Shown here one piece after another: positions 49,545 through 58,429 of a DNA stretch of 64,000 nucleotides. The position numbers were made by a program, and so were the translations under genes. The notes below the pieces were generated by a model. It saw nothing but the letters and a program-made list of their open reading frames with translations, was not told where the DNA came from and made no database searches. Numbering within the stretch: the first letter of the stretch is position 1; each line of letters opens with the position of its first letter. The stretch comes from Staphylococcus lutrae (GTDB taxonomy: Bacteria > Bacillota > Bacilli > Staphylococcales > Staphylococcaceae), in NCBI RefSeq assembly GCF_002101335.1, contig NZ_CP020773.1, forward strand, positions 1,302,001-1,366,000, written 5' to 3'.

Positions 49545-50297
49545 ATGCTTTTTAAAAATATATTTTTGAATATGTCTTCTCGCACATCAGCTAAATTATT
49601 TTATTCTATTTCTTTATATCCTTTCCTTTATTTAATCACACTAGTTTTACCCACTAATTTTATGCAAATTGGTGGTGTCGAAAATGGTTTATCAGGTTTA
49701 GATTTTTTCTATGGAATATTATTGGCACAGTCTCAATTTGCTATTCCCCTTATATTGATGACATACTTTGTTAGTTTATCTTTCTATGAGGAAATTAATA
49801 GTGGTAAGTTGATTCTATACAAAGATATTAAACGTTCTAGATTGCTCAATGCTAAATTATTTTCATTAATTACAATGTATGCTTTTTATTTTGTTTTATT
49901 GTTTATATCTTCTGTAATTTTATATTATATATACATTAAGAATTTTGATTATGCATCGGGTCATTTTTTACCTTTAGATATAAACGATGTATACTTTGAT
50001 GTATTGAGTATTATGAGTATTATAGGAATTTCTTATATAGCCTTATTTTTTGCTACAACTTTATCGATGAAATTTTCAACTGGTTTTACGATATTAGGCG
50101 TTATTTTGTTATTTATGGTTATATCTATAGCACCTTTAATTGATGGAACGCATTATCTATTCCCTAATGGTTTTACTCATGCTGAAAGTTTAAATATGTT
50201 TTTAATTCAATGTTTAATAATTGCTTCTATGTCTATATTATATATTATGTTATTCTATTTTATTAGTTTGTTAATTTTTAAAAAAATAGAGTATTAA
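49545..50297 (+). CDS. ABC transporter permease (ABC-2 type)
   Basis: A 250-aa protein with six hydrophobic segments, starting right after the ATPase stop. The sequence FYEEINSGKLILYKDIKRSR in the first cytoplasmic loop fits ABC-2 permeases that export peptides or confer immunity. The operon ends shortly afterwards in the duplicated terminator. Confidence 0.85.
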   Translation: MLFKNIFLNMSSRTSAKLFYSISLYPFLYLITLVLPTNFMQIGGVENGLSGLDFFYGILLAQSQFAIPLILMTYFVSLSFYEEINSGKLILYKDIKRSRLLNAKLFSLITMYAFYFVLLFISSVILYYIYIKNFDYASGHFLPLDINDVYFDVLSIMSIIGISYIALFFATTLSMKFSTGFTILGVILLFMVISIAPLIDGTHYLFPNGFTHAESLNMFLIQCLIIASMSILYIMLFYFISLLIFKKIEY

Positions 50298-50327
50298 TTT
50301 TAGGGTTTTATTGCACAATTTCCGATT

Positions 50328-50391
50328 ATAATACGAGGTAATTTAATGGAGTTGAGACACTATGTCTCAGCCATCTATTTGATTGTATTAT
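50328..50391. repeat. Imperfect 64-bp palindrome after the permease gene
   Basis: ATAATAC…ATGG…TGAGAC on the left pairs with GTCTCA…CCAT…GTATTAT on the right, around a 5-base loop. It lies just before the duplicated terminator. It may be a stability hairpin or a MITE-like repeat. Confidence 0.65.
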
Positions 50392-50404
50392 TTCAAAAAA
50401 ATAT

Positions 50405-50448
50405 AGCCCCTCGTGCAACGGATAAAGATGTTGTACGAGGGGTTTTTT
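50405..50448. terminator. Right copy of the rpsR-type terminator
   Basis: AGCCCCTCGTGCAAC and GTTGTACGAGGGG pair around ggataaagat, followed by six T; it matches 47098–47143 at all but four hairpin positions. It lies between the ABC cluster (plus) and the catalase gene (minus) and can serve both. Confidence 0.9.
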
Positions 50449-50467
50449 ACATATCAATATTTTATGA

Positions 50468-52459
50468 TTAGCGATTCCAATATCTTGGTTTATCGAAAGC
50501 TTGTACAATCATTTCAGGTTGATCTGAGGTGAAGACGCCTGGTGCATCTAACTGGATTTTTGAATGGTTCAGTTGTGATGCGGCTTTTTCATTTAGAATT
50601 AATGGTTTTTTGTGTTTATAGGCCATTTCTGCAAAGTCTTCAGCTTCTGGTAAAAGATCTGAGCCATCTGAGTATACAATGACACTGTCAAAGCATGTAG
50701 GGTGTGCAGTGTCATATGTTTCTGTAATACCCAAATCTTCATTAATATCACGCGGTTGTTTGCCAACGAATGCATAGTTCAGTTGATGGTCTACAAATGT
50801 TTGTGCGTAGGATTGAAGTGTATTTTTATCAATTTCCCCACTGATGAGTACCGCAACAGAGTGCCCAGGTAATGGGATATCAAATTTCTCCATAGTTAAT
50901 TGGCTGTCTTTAGCCTCAGATTGAACTTCTTCATTTTCTTCTGGTACGTTGACGCCAACATTAGTGGCAACTTGTTCAGCGAGCGTGCGATCCACTTTGT
51001 TCAATTGATTGACCGCATTTTGTTTAACCATTAACGATTTACATTGACCAATTTCAAATGAGAAGCCTGCAACGGTATGTGCGAATTCTGCCGGTGTTAA
51101 GCTATTTAGATATAGTTTAGCCTGGCTGTAGTAGTCTTCAAAGCTTTCGCTCCGCTTACGTATTTTATGCCCTTCCACTTTTTCTTGATAATGTTCAAAG
51201 CCACCTTCTTCTTTTGGTGTCGTATGTGGCTCATTATTATTTAAGGCATTTTTGTGATAAGCAACTTGACCTTGGTGGACATTCATTTGGTGCATGGCGT
51301 CGCGCTGGTTGTTGTGGACCTCATTGACAGGGCGGTTGATCGGGATTTGGTTAAAGTTAGGACCGCCAAGTCTAGAAATTTGCGTATCAGTATAAGAGAA
51401 TAGGCGACCTTGTAGTAACGGATCATTTGAGAAATCGATACCAGGTACGATATGACCAGGGTGGAAAGCGGCTTGTTCTGTCTCGTCAAATACATTCGAT
51501 ACATTGCGGTTTAATGTCATTTTACCAACAATCTTGACTGGGATTTCGTCTTCTGGCCATATTTTGGTTGGATCTAAAATATCAAAATCAAAGTCGAACT
51601 CTTGTTCCGGACGAATGATTTGAAGGCCTAATTCCCATTCAGGATAGTCTCCTTTTTCAATGGATTCATATAAATCTTTACGATGGAAGTCGATATCTTT
51701 ACCAGATAAGATTTGTGCTTCATCCCACACGAGGGATTCTAATCCGTGCGTAGGTTTCCAATGAAATTTGACAAAATAAGATTGTCCTTCACGATTCACG
51801 AGGCGAAATGTGTGTACACCGAATCCTTCAATTTGTCTAAAGTTTTTAGGGATACCGCGATCACTCATTGCCCAAACCGTTGTATGAGTTGATTCAGGAT
51901 TTTGGGCAAAGAAGTCCCAAAATGTATCATGTGCACTTCCCCCTTGAGGGATTTCATTGTGAGGTTCAGGTTTAACGGCGTGAATTAAATCTGGAAATTT
52001 AATGGCATCTTGAATAAAAAATACTGGAATATCATTACCTACAAGATCAAAAATACCCTCATCTGTGTAAAATTTAGTCGCAAAACCACGAACGTCCCGC
52101 ACTGTATCAGGTGAGCCTTTCGCGCCTTGTACAGTGGAAAATCTTACAAAAACAGGGGTTATTTTTTCGGTATGTGTTAAAAAGTCTGCGGAAGTGTAGT
52201 CTGACAAATTTTCGTAAAGTTGAAATTCACCGTGTGCACCGAAGCCACGCGCATGAACAATTCTTTCAGGGATTCGCTCATGGTCAAAATGCATGATTTT
52301 TTCTCTAAAATGAAAGTCTTCTAACAGACTCGGCCCACGTTCACCGACAGTTAAGGTATTTTCGTCTTCACTGATTTTGGTGCCATGGTTTGTCGTCATT
52401 GCTTGACCGTCATTGTTTTTCTCTACATGTTTCAATTGTTTCAACTTTTTGTTTGTCAT
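50468..52459 (-). CDS. Large-subunit heme catalase (KatE/HPII-like)
   Basis: A 663-aa catalase, longer than the roughly 505-aa KatA of staphylococci. The catalytic His is in PERIVHARGFGAHGEF, the distal Asn region is VGNDIPVFFIQDAIKFPD, and the proximal heme Tyr is in GRLFSYTDTQISRLG. The extra C-terminal part (from about residue 525; PLPGHSVAVLISGEIDK) is the flavodoxin/DJ-1-like domain of large catalases, here shortened. It decomposes hydrogen peroxide. The ATG at 52459 has AGGAG eight bases upstream; the GTG at 52465 is less likely. Confidence 0.92.
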   Translation of the reverse strand: MTNKKLKQLKHVEKNNDGQAMTTNHGTKISEDENTLTVGERGPSLLEDFHFREKIMHFDHERIPERIVHARGFGAHGEFQLYENLSDYTSADFLTHTEKITPVFVRFSTVQGAKGSPDTVRDVRGFATKFYTDEGIFDLVGNDIPVFFIQDAIKFPDLIHAVKPEPHNEIPQGGSAHDTFWDFFAQNPESTHTTVWAMSDRGIPKNFRQIEGFGVHTFRLVNREGQSYFVKFHWKPTHGLESLVWDEAQILSGKDIDFHRKDLYESIEKGDYPEWELGLQIIRPEQEFDFDFDILDPTKIWPEDEIPVKIVGKMTLNRNVSNVFDETEQAAFHPGHIVPGIDFSNDPLLQGRLFSYTDTQISRLGGPNFNQIPINRPVNEVHNNQRDAMHQMNVHQGQVAYHKNALNNNEPHTTPKEEGGFEHYQEKVEGHKIRKRSESFEDYYSQAKLYLNSLTPAEFAHTVAGFSFEIGQCKSLMVKQNAVNQLNKVDRTLAEQVATNVGVNVPEENEEVQSEAKDSQLTMEKFDIPLPGHSVAVLISGEIDKNTLQSYAQTFVDHQLNYAFVGKQPRDINEDLGITETYDTAHPTCFDSVIVYSDGSDLLPEAEDFAEMAYKHKKPLILNEKAASQLNHSKIQLDAPGVFTSDQPEMIVQAFDKPRYWNR

Positions 52460-52728
52460 TTTCACAGCTCCTTTTTAGTTTAATGGTATTACAATCATGC
52501 TATTCCACGATATTAGAGATAAAAACATTTTACACCAATATATTAAATATATACTAAAGGGCTGTGAATATAATTGTTGTATTGTAGAATTGTCGGTTTT
52601 ATTTTAAGACGAAACGTGTCGAACCGTTTAAGTGATGGTATTTGTCAAGAAGAGTTGGCTCGAAGCTCGTATTTGAAAGATGAGCAAGATCGATATTAAG
52701 GAAGCCTAATGATTTAGAAACAAAAAAA

Positions 52729-52752
52729 CTGAGCTTGCAATCATCACTCAGT
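52729..52752 (-). terminator. Terminator after the DUF1801 gene
   Basis: ACTGAG / CTCAGT stem; on the minus strand it is followed by seven T. It lies about 45 bp beyond the DUF1801 stop. Confidence 0.8.
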
Positions 52753-52795
52753 CTTTTGTTTATGTGGTTGTCATGTTTGACGCGGATGCGCATCA

Positions 52796-53176
52796 CTACG
52801 ACTGTCTCCAGAAAAAGCGTGAAGTTTTTTTGTCGTTGATGTTGAAATCAATGATGTCATATAAAAGGGAATAATTCACTTCATCTGTCCACTTTATTTT
52901 CATAAACATTTTTGACATCTGATAGCCAGCGTTACGAATGTCGTCTGCAAATGTATCGAGTGTGTATTTTTCTGGTGCCACAGCAAAATGAGGTTTGGCT
53001 TTGCTGAAACCAAGAATGAACGTACCATTTTCTTTGTATAATAGCATCGGTTGATTCCATTTTATTTCTAAAGTCAGTTCGGGATAAGTATCAAGAATCG
53101 TTTCAACCACTGTTTTCAACTTATCGCGATGGGCAGGTTGCTCGATTGTTTCTAAAAATTCTGCAAGTGTTTCCAT
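52796..53176 (-). CDS. DUF1801 / frataxin-like iron chaperone (YdhG/Fra family)
   Basis: A 126-aa soluble protein beginning METLAEFLETIEQPAHRDKL. Family landmarks are LTLEIKWNQPMLLYKENGTF, FILGFSKAKPHFAVAPE and a C-terminal YDIIDFNINDKK. The Bacillus homologue (Fra) handles iron for Fe–S and heme assembly; the same role here is inferred. GGAGG lies upstream. It is a single gene, divergent from bioB. Confidence 0.82.
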   Translation of the reverse strand: METLAEFLETIEQPAHRDKLKTVVETILDTYPELTLEIKWNQPMLLYKENGTFILGFSKAKPHFAVAPEKYTLDTFADDIRNAGYQMSKMFMKIKWTDEVNYSLLYDIIDFNINDKKTSRFFWRQS

Positions 53177-53326
53177 CTCATACCTCCTATTTTTTAGACT
53201 GCCGTTTGTCTAAATGACTCTTGTTATCCTTTATTATACGTTATTTGACTACACAATGTATGTAGAATTGTTAGCGTTAAATCGATATGTAAAAAGCAGA
53301 CGCATCAAGAGATGAATACACGCATA

Positions 53327-53357
53327 TTGTAAACCTAAATTATAAAATTATTTACAA
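53327..53357 (+). promoter_or_regulatory. Candidate BirA operator upstream of bioB
   Basis: TTGTAAACC and TTTACAA form an inverted repeat with a 15-base AT spacer, about 40 bp before the bioB start. The half-sites match the known BirA operator (TTGTAAACC … GGTTTACAA). Biotin-loaded BirA would repress bioB. Confidence 0.7.
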
Positions 53358-53394
53358 TTGTGATATACTAACTTTTATATGAGGAGGAATGACT

Positions 53395-54384
53395 ATGAAA
53401 ATTGCAGAACAAATATTGGAAGGTCGTGAATTGACTCCGGAGCAAGCGTTAGATTTGTTGGTAAATCCTACATATGAAACGATGGATTTAGTACATGAAG
53501 CGTATCAATTACGTAAACATTATTACGGGCATAAAGTAAAATTGAACATGATTTTAAATGCGAAAAGCGGGATTTGTCCTGAAGATTGTGGTTATTGTGG
53601 TCAGTCACGTGAAATGAAACAGAAGCAGCGCTATGCCTTGATATCAGAAGACGCCATTACCGAAGGGGCAAAAGTGGCAGCTGAAAATGAGATCGGCACA
53701 TATTGTATTGTGATGAGTGGTCGTGGTCCAAGTGATAAAGAAATTGATCATATCACATCTTCGGTTGAACGCATTAAAGCCAATCATCCTCAATTGAAAG
53801 TGTGTGCGTGTCTTGGTTTGACAAATGAATCACAAGCAGCACGCTTAAAGGCGGCGGGAGTGGATCGTTATAATCATAACTTGAACACGAGTGAACATTA
53901 TCATGATGAAGTGGTGACAACGCACACGTACCAAGATCGCGTGAATACGATTGAAATAATGAAAAACAACCATATTTCACCATGCTCAGGTGTGATTTGT
54001 GGGATGGGGGAATCCGATCAAGATATTGTTGATATGGCATTTGCGTTGAAAGCGATAGATGCAGATAGTATTCCGGTCAATTTTTTACATCCTATTAAAG
54101 GCACGAAATTTGGTGACATGGATCAATTGACGCCTATGCGATGTTTGCGCTTGTTAGCCCTTTTCCGTTTAGTCAATCCATCAAAAGAAATCCGAATTGC
54201 AGGGGGAAGAGAAGTGAATTTGCGCTCATTACAAGCAACTGCGTTAATGGTGGCGAATTCTATTTTTGTCGGGGATTATTTAATTACAGGGGGGCAACCG
54301 AATCAACTCGATTACGATATGATTCGTGATATGGGTTATGAAATTGATTATGGCTCATCGTTGACCTCAAGTACTTTGTCATAA
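53395..54384 (+). CDS. bioB: Biotin synthase
   Basis: A radical-SAM enzyme that inserts sulfur into dethiobiotin. It is 329 aa with the 4Fe–4S motif [11 protein letters not shown] near residue 60, later cysteine/arginine ligands of the second cluster in [10 protein letters not shown] and [11 protein letters not shown]. No bioA, bioD or bioF is adjacent; it stands alone behind a BirA-type operator. The ATG at 53395 has GGAGG seven bases upstream; an ATG two codons earlier is too close. Confidence 0.96.
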   Translation: MKIAEQILEGRELTPEQALDLLVNPTYETMDLVHEAYQLRKHYYGHKVKLNMILNAKSGICPEDCGYCGQSREMKQKQRYALISEDAITEGAKVAAENEIGTYCIVMSGRGPSDKEIDHITSSVERIKANHPQLKVCACLGLTNESQAARLKAAGVDRYNHNLNTSEHYHDEVVTTHTYQDRVNTIEIMKNNHISPCSGVICGMGESDQDIVDMAFALKAIDADSIPVNFLHPIKGTKFGDMDQLTPMRCLRLLALFRLVNPSKEIRIAGGREVNLRSLQATALMVANSIFVGDYLITGGQPNQLDYDMIRDMGYEIDYGSSLTSSTLS

Positions 54385-54528
54385 GTAGAAAAGGAAACGT
54401 GTGAAACCTCCTATACCGCACGCTTTGTCTAGCTCAAACCATGTTTCGGTCCTAGGAATGATAGCATTGTCACAGAGACATGTTAAAATGAAAAAAAATG
54501 ACGATGCACGTAGGAGGAAGTGATTGAA

Positions 54529-55479
54529 ATGTATAAAAAAATCTTAGTGAGTGGTGCAATCACATTAATATTAGTGACAGGAATAGGGAGCCAAGTTCAG
54601 GCAGCCAGTGAATTTAAACCCAAAGAGGAAATTTTTCTACAAGGTGCAGACCTTAACGCAAATCAACTGGAACAGACAAAAGAACAATTAGGTGTTGGTA
54701 ACAATGTCACAACATATCGAGTGACAAACATCGATGTCGTCCAATATACGGGTACAGAGTATGACTATATTCACTCCAGTGCTTTAATCAAACCGAAACG
54801 TTTTACAAGGGGTGTCGATGTAGAAATTGAAACACCTAAAAATATCACACGTATTTCACGTGAACAGTATATGAATGCGGCGATTACTTCGGGCATTCAA
54901 GATGCTACAATTAAGATTGCGTCTGTTGATCCTGTTACTGGAGAAGGAGCGCTAACAGGGATTTATAAAGCTTATGAGGCACAAGGTCAGCGCTTGAATC
55001 CGCAAGATATTCAAAATGCCCATCAAGAAATGAATGATTTAGCACGGATTAGTGAGCATCACCAAAATAGTGAAGGATACTCTGACGAAGCATTAAATGA
55101 AGCTGTAGCTGATATGAAAGTGCAAATTGCTGAAGCGAAGGCTGCGCAACAACAAATCAACAGTACAACGATTAATAACATTGTTAATCAAACGTTAAAT
55201 GAACGCGGATTGAATAAAATTTTAAGTGATAATGAAATAGCGATGATACAGAATATCATGATGAATGTGTCGAAATCAGATGTACTGCACCAAGATCCAG
55301 CTGCATTTAAAAAACAGGCGAATCAATTAAAAGATAAGATTCAACATCAAGCCAGTGACAAGTTAGCCCAATTAAAAAAATATGACACTGAAGAAACACG
55401 AAACTTTTTTCAAAAATTATGGGATGCGATTGTCGCCTTTTTTACAAAGTTATGGCATTGGCTCACATCATTTTTGTAA
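54529..55479 (+). CDS. Secreted DUF1002 protein
   Basis: A 316-aa exported protein with a Sec signal peptide ending VQAAS near residue 27. The mature part contains ALIKPKRFTRGVDVEIETP and YMNAAITSGIQDATIKIASV, typical of DUF1002. A long helical C-terminal region ends with a hydrophobic/aromatic tail, FFTKLWHWLTSFL, that may bind membrane. GGAGG lies 11 bases before the ATG at 54529. Function is unknown. Confidence 0.85.
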   Translation: MYKKILVSGAITLILVTGIGSQVQAASEFKPKEEIFLQGADLNANQLEQTKEQLGVGNNVTTYRVTNIDVVQYTGTEYDYIHSSALIKPKRFTRGVDVEIETPKNITRISREQYMNAAITSGIQDATIKIASVDPVTGEGALTGIYKAYEAQGQRLNPQDIQNAHQEMNDLARISEHHQNSEGYSDEALNEAVADMKVQIAEAKAAQQQINSTTINNIVNQTLNERGLNKILSDNEIAMIQNIMMNVSKSDVLHQDPAAFKKQANQLKDKIQHQASDKLAQLKKYDTEETRNFFQKLWDAIVAFFTKLWHWLTSFL

Positions 55480-55580
55480 AGCCAGCGTTTATTTTTCACT
55501 GATGGCAGTGCATTTAAATAGTTCAGAGCAGGAAAGAATCGGATGTTCTGAAACAGAATCAAGCATGTGAGCATTCTTCC

Positions 55581-55630
55581 TAAAAAACACACCCCTGAAA
55601 GTTGGGATGATTTCCAACTTTTGGGGTGTA
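55581..55630 (-). terminator. Terminator of the ahpCF operon
   Basis: ACACCCC / GGGGTGT enclosing AAAGTTGG / CCAACTTT forms a strong hairpin. On the minus strand it is followed by TTTTTT. It lies about 130 bp beyond the ahpF stop. Confidence 0.82.
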
Positions 55631-55760
55631 TGCATGCTATCGACTGGCTTTTATATAGAGACAGATGGGGTAAGGTGAGAAGGGGAAGTTGCAGTAACAA
55701 CCTGCTCAATATCGCCCATTGCATTATAAAAGTCTGAGCGCATCTGAAATGAGTAGCAAT

Positions 55761-57284
55761 TTAATGACGAATCAAGTAATCAAAAGCGGATAATGCAGCA
55801 GTTGCACCTGAACCCATTGAAATGATGATTTGTTTGTAGCGTTGATCTGTACAATCTCCTGCGGCAAACACACCTGGGATGTTCGTGTGACCAAGACGAT
55901 CAACCTCAATTTCACCCATGCGATTGCGCTGTACAGTGTTGCCTAACCATTCCGTATTCGGTGACAGTCCGATTTGGACGAACACGCCATTGAGTTCGAT
56001 ATGTTTTTCTTCATTTGTTGCACGGTCAGTATACGTCAGTCCATTAACACGGTCATCACCTGTAATTTCTTTTGTTGCCGCTTGTGTAATAACCGATGTA
56101 TTGTTTAAGGATTTCAAACGTTCCTGTAGTACAGAGTCTGCTCTGAGTGCTTCGCCAAATTCAAGAACAGTGACACTTTTACATATGCCGGCTAAGTCGA
56201 TTGCTGCTTCTACACCTGAGTTGCCACCGCCGATAACAGCGACATCTTTTCCTTCAAAAAGAGGGCCGTCACAGTGCGGGCAGTATGCCACACCTTTGTT
56301 AGCAAATGTATCTTCGCCTGGTACGCCGAGTTTTCTCCAACGCGCCCCAGTGCCAATGATGAGTGAACGTGTTTGAAGGGTTGCGCCATTATCTAACGTC
56401 AGATGAATCGTGTCATCTACTTTGTTTAATGCATCTGCACGTACACCGGTCATGATGTCCACTTGATAATCTTTTATATGCGCTTCGAGATGCGTGGCTA
56501 ATGATGGCCCTGTTGTTTTCTTCACGCCAATTAAATTCTCAATATCAGCGGTATCGTTCACTTGACCACCGATTCTATCGGCAACGATACCTGTTTTCAA
56601 ACCTTTTCGTGCAGCATAAATGGCAGAACTTGCACTCGCAGGGCCACCACCAACAACAAGCACATCAAACGTTTCTTTTCCTTCAAATTTGGATGCATCT
56701 GGACCTTGACCCAACGCGCTAAGAATGTCGGTTACTGTCATACGTCCACTACCAAAGGATGCCCCATTTAAGAAAATAGAAGGAACAGCCATGATATCTT
56801 CAGCTTCTTTTTTGAATACCGCTCCGTCAATCATTGTATGTGTAATATTTGGGTTTAAAACACTCATTAAGTTTAACGCTTGAACCACGTCCGGACATTT
56901 TTGACACGTTAAGCTGATAAATGTTTCAAAATGGAGCGGTTCATCTATAGATTTGATTTGATCGATTACAGATTGCGTTTCTTTTGGCGCACGACCACTC
57001 ACTTGTAGCAATGCTAGCACAAAAGAATTGAACTCATGACCAAGAGGGACACCAGCAAAAGTAATGCCAGTGTCCTCGTTTGGTCGATTGATACTAAAGC
57101 TTGGTGTCCGCTTTAATTCTACTTGCTCTACTGTAATATGAGATGACATGCCTGAAACCTCATTGACAAGGTCGTTTACCTTTTGAGAATGTGCATCCTC
57201 TCCAGTGCTCACTTTCAGTACGACGTCACCTTCCATCAAATCAAGAAGTTGTGACAATTGCTGTTTTAATTCTTGATTCAACAT
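55761..57284 (-). CDS. ahpF: Alkyl hydroperoxide reductase subunit F
   Basis: A 507-aa flavoprotein disulfide reductase that reduces AhpC. The N-terminal thioredoxin-fold pair has the dithiol CQKC. The FAD site is VVGGGPASASSAIYAARKG, the redox motif is CPHC and the NAD(P)H site is AVIGGGNSGVEAAIDLAG. It lies 14 bp after ahpC on the same strand, the usual operon. Confidence 0.96.
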   Translation of the reverse strand: MLNQELKQQLSQLLDLMEGDVVLKVSTGEDAHSQKVNDLVNEVSGMSSHITVEQVELKRTPSFSINRPNEDTGITFAGVPLGHEFNSFVLALLQVSGRAPKETQSVIDQIKSIDEPLHFETFISLTCQKCPDVVQALNLMSVLNPNITHTMIDGAVFKKEAEDIMAVPSIFLNGASFGSGRMTVTDILSALGQGPDASKFEGKETFDVLVVGGGPASASSAIYAARKGLKTGIVADRIGGQVNDTADIENLIGVKKTTGPSLATHLEAHIKDYQVDIMTGVRADALNKVDDTIHLTLDNGATLQTRSLIIGTGARWRKLGVPGEDTFANKGVAYCPHCDGPLFEGKDVAVIGGGNSGVEAAIDLAGICKSVTVLEFGEALRADSVLQERLKSLNNTSVITQAATKEITGDDRVNGLTYTDRATNEEKHIELNGVFVQIGLSPNTEWLGNTVQRNRMGEIEVDRLGHTNIPGVFAAGDCTDQRYKQIIISMGSGATAALSAFDYLIRH

Positions 57285-57298
57285 GTCGTAAAGCCTCC

Positions 57299-57868
57299 TT
57301 AAATTTTACCTACTAAATCTAATCCTGGTGTTAAAGTTTCGCCGCCTTCTTCCCATTTTGCTGGGCATACTTCACCTGGATTTTGACGAACATATTGTGC
57401 GGCTTTGATTTTATGGATTAACGTACTTGCGTCGCGACCAATACCGTCTGCATTGATTTCCGCTGCTTGTACCACACCATCTGGGTCAACGATAAACGTA
57501 CCGCGTTGTGCAAGGCCAGTCACTTCATCTAATACATCAAATTGGCGTGTAATCGCTTGTGATGGGTCACCAATCATTGTGTATTGTAGTTTGCTGATCG
57601 CGTCTGAATGATCATGCCAAGCTTTATGTACAAAATGCGTATCTGTTGATACAGAAAATACATTTGCACCGAGCTCTTGTAATTTATCGTATTGATTTTG
57701 TACATCTTCTAACTCAGTTGGACATACGAATGAAAAATCTGCAGGATAGAATACAATAACACTCCATTTTCCTTTTAAATCTTCGTGAGTTACTTCAATA
57801 AATTCATCTGCTTTTGCGTTGTAAGCTTGTGCTGAAAACGCTTCGATTTGTTTACCAATCAGTGACAT
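57299..57868 (-). CDS. ahpC: Alkyl hydroperoxide reductase subunit C (peroxiredoxin)
   Basis: A typical 2-Cys peroxiredoxin of 189 aa, starting [20 protein letters not shown]. The peroxidatic cysteine is in [12 protein letters not shown] and the resolving cysteine in [12 protein letters not shown]. It removes hydrogen peroxide and organic peroxides. An open frame six codons upstream (57886) is passed over because GAGGAGG is spaced for 57868. A PerR-like box lies about 80 bp upstream. Confidence 0.97.
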   Translation of the reverse strand: MSLIGKQIEAFSAQAYNAKADEFIEVTHEDLKGKWSVIVFYPADFSFVCPTELEDVQNQYDKLQELGANVFSVSTDTHFVHKAWHDHSDAISKLQYTMIGDPSQAITRQFDVLDEVTGLAQRGTFIVDPDGVVQAAEINADGIGRDASTLIHKIKAAQYVRQNPGEVCPAKWEEGGETLTPGLDLVGKI

Positions 57869-58429
57869 AATCAAAATCCTCCTCATTTACTATGAATTAT
57901 TATTTAGATTAGAATTAAGTGATGCTTGCTTATGATAATTCCTTATTAATAATAATTCTAATCTCATTATGTATTATGACATGTCACTATCATTCCGTCA
58001 AACAAATATAAAATGTTTTTATGTGTTTTTTGGTTAAACGTTTTCATAATAAATAAATGATGTAAATTAAATATGTAAATATACTCTAATCCTTGTTTTA
58101 AAAGTATTTCTTTGGGTTTTGAATAGATTAATAATGATATTTTTAATTGTATTTATAAATACTTTTATTTATTTTACTTTATATTGTGTTTGCTTTTTGA
58201 AAGTTATTCTATGTAATTTATGATTAATCTAATATCATTTATACACTATTATTCTCAATTGAAGTCGTCGTATTATTTATTAAATAGGAGAGAAATGAGT
58301 AATATTTCAATGAACATTTACGAGAAGGTGCATTAATCTGATTTGTTTTTAGTAGTGATGCAAGAAGCATGCGTTTCTATTCATTACATGTTAGGATGGA
58401 GAAAAAGGCGTAAGGAGTGGATTGTTGGT
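57869..58429. other. Divergent regulatory region between ahpC and nfrA
   Basis: About 560 bp, very AT-rich, no convincing gene. It holds the PerR-like box at 57947–57961 and presumably the two divergent promoters. An upstream extension of the nfrA frame (58343–58429) lacks homology to known starts and is not counted as coding. Confidence 0.6.
57947..57961. promoter_or_regulatory. Candidate PerR box upstream of ahpC
   Basis: TAATAATAATTCTAA matches the PerR consensus TTATAATnATTATAA at all but two specified positions. ahpCF is a classic PerR target in staphylococci. A Fur-like overlap (tgataatt) precedes it. Confidence 0.6.

Noticed and set aside
52599..52796. 65-codon frame on the minus strand beyond the DUF1801 gene.
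   Set aside because: It contains the terminator of that gene and has no convincing start signal; likely a gene remnant or chance frame.
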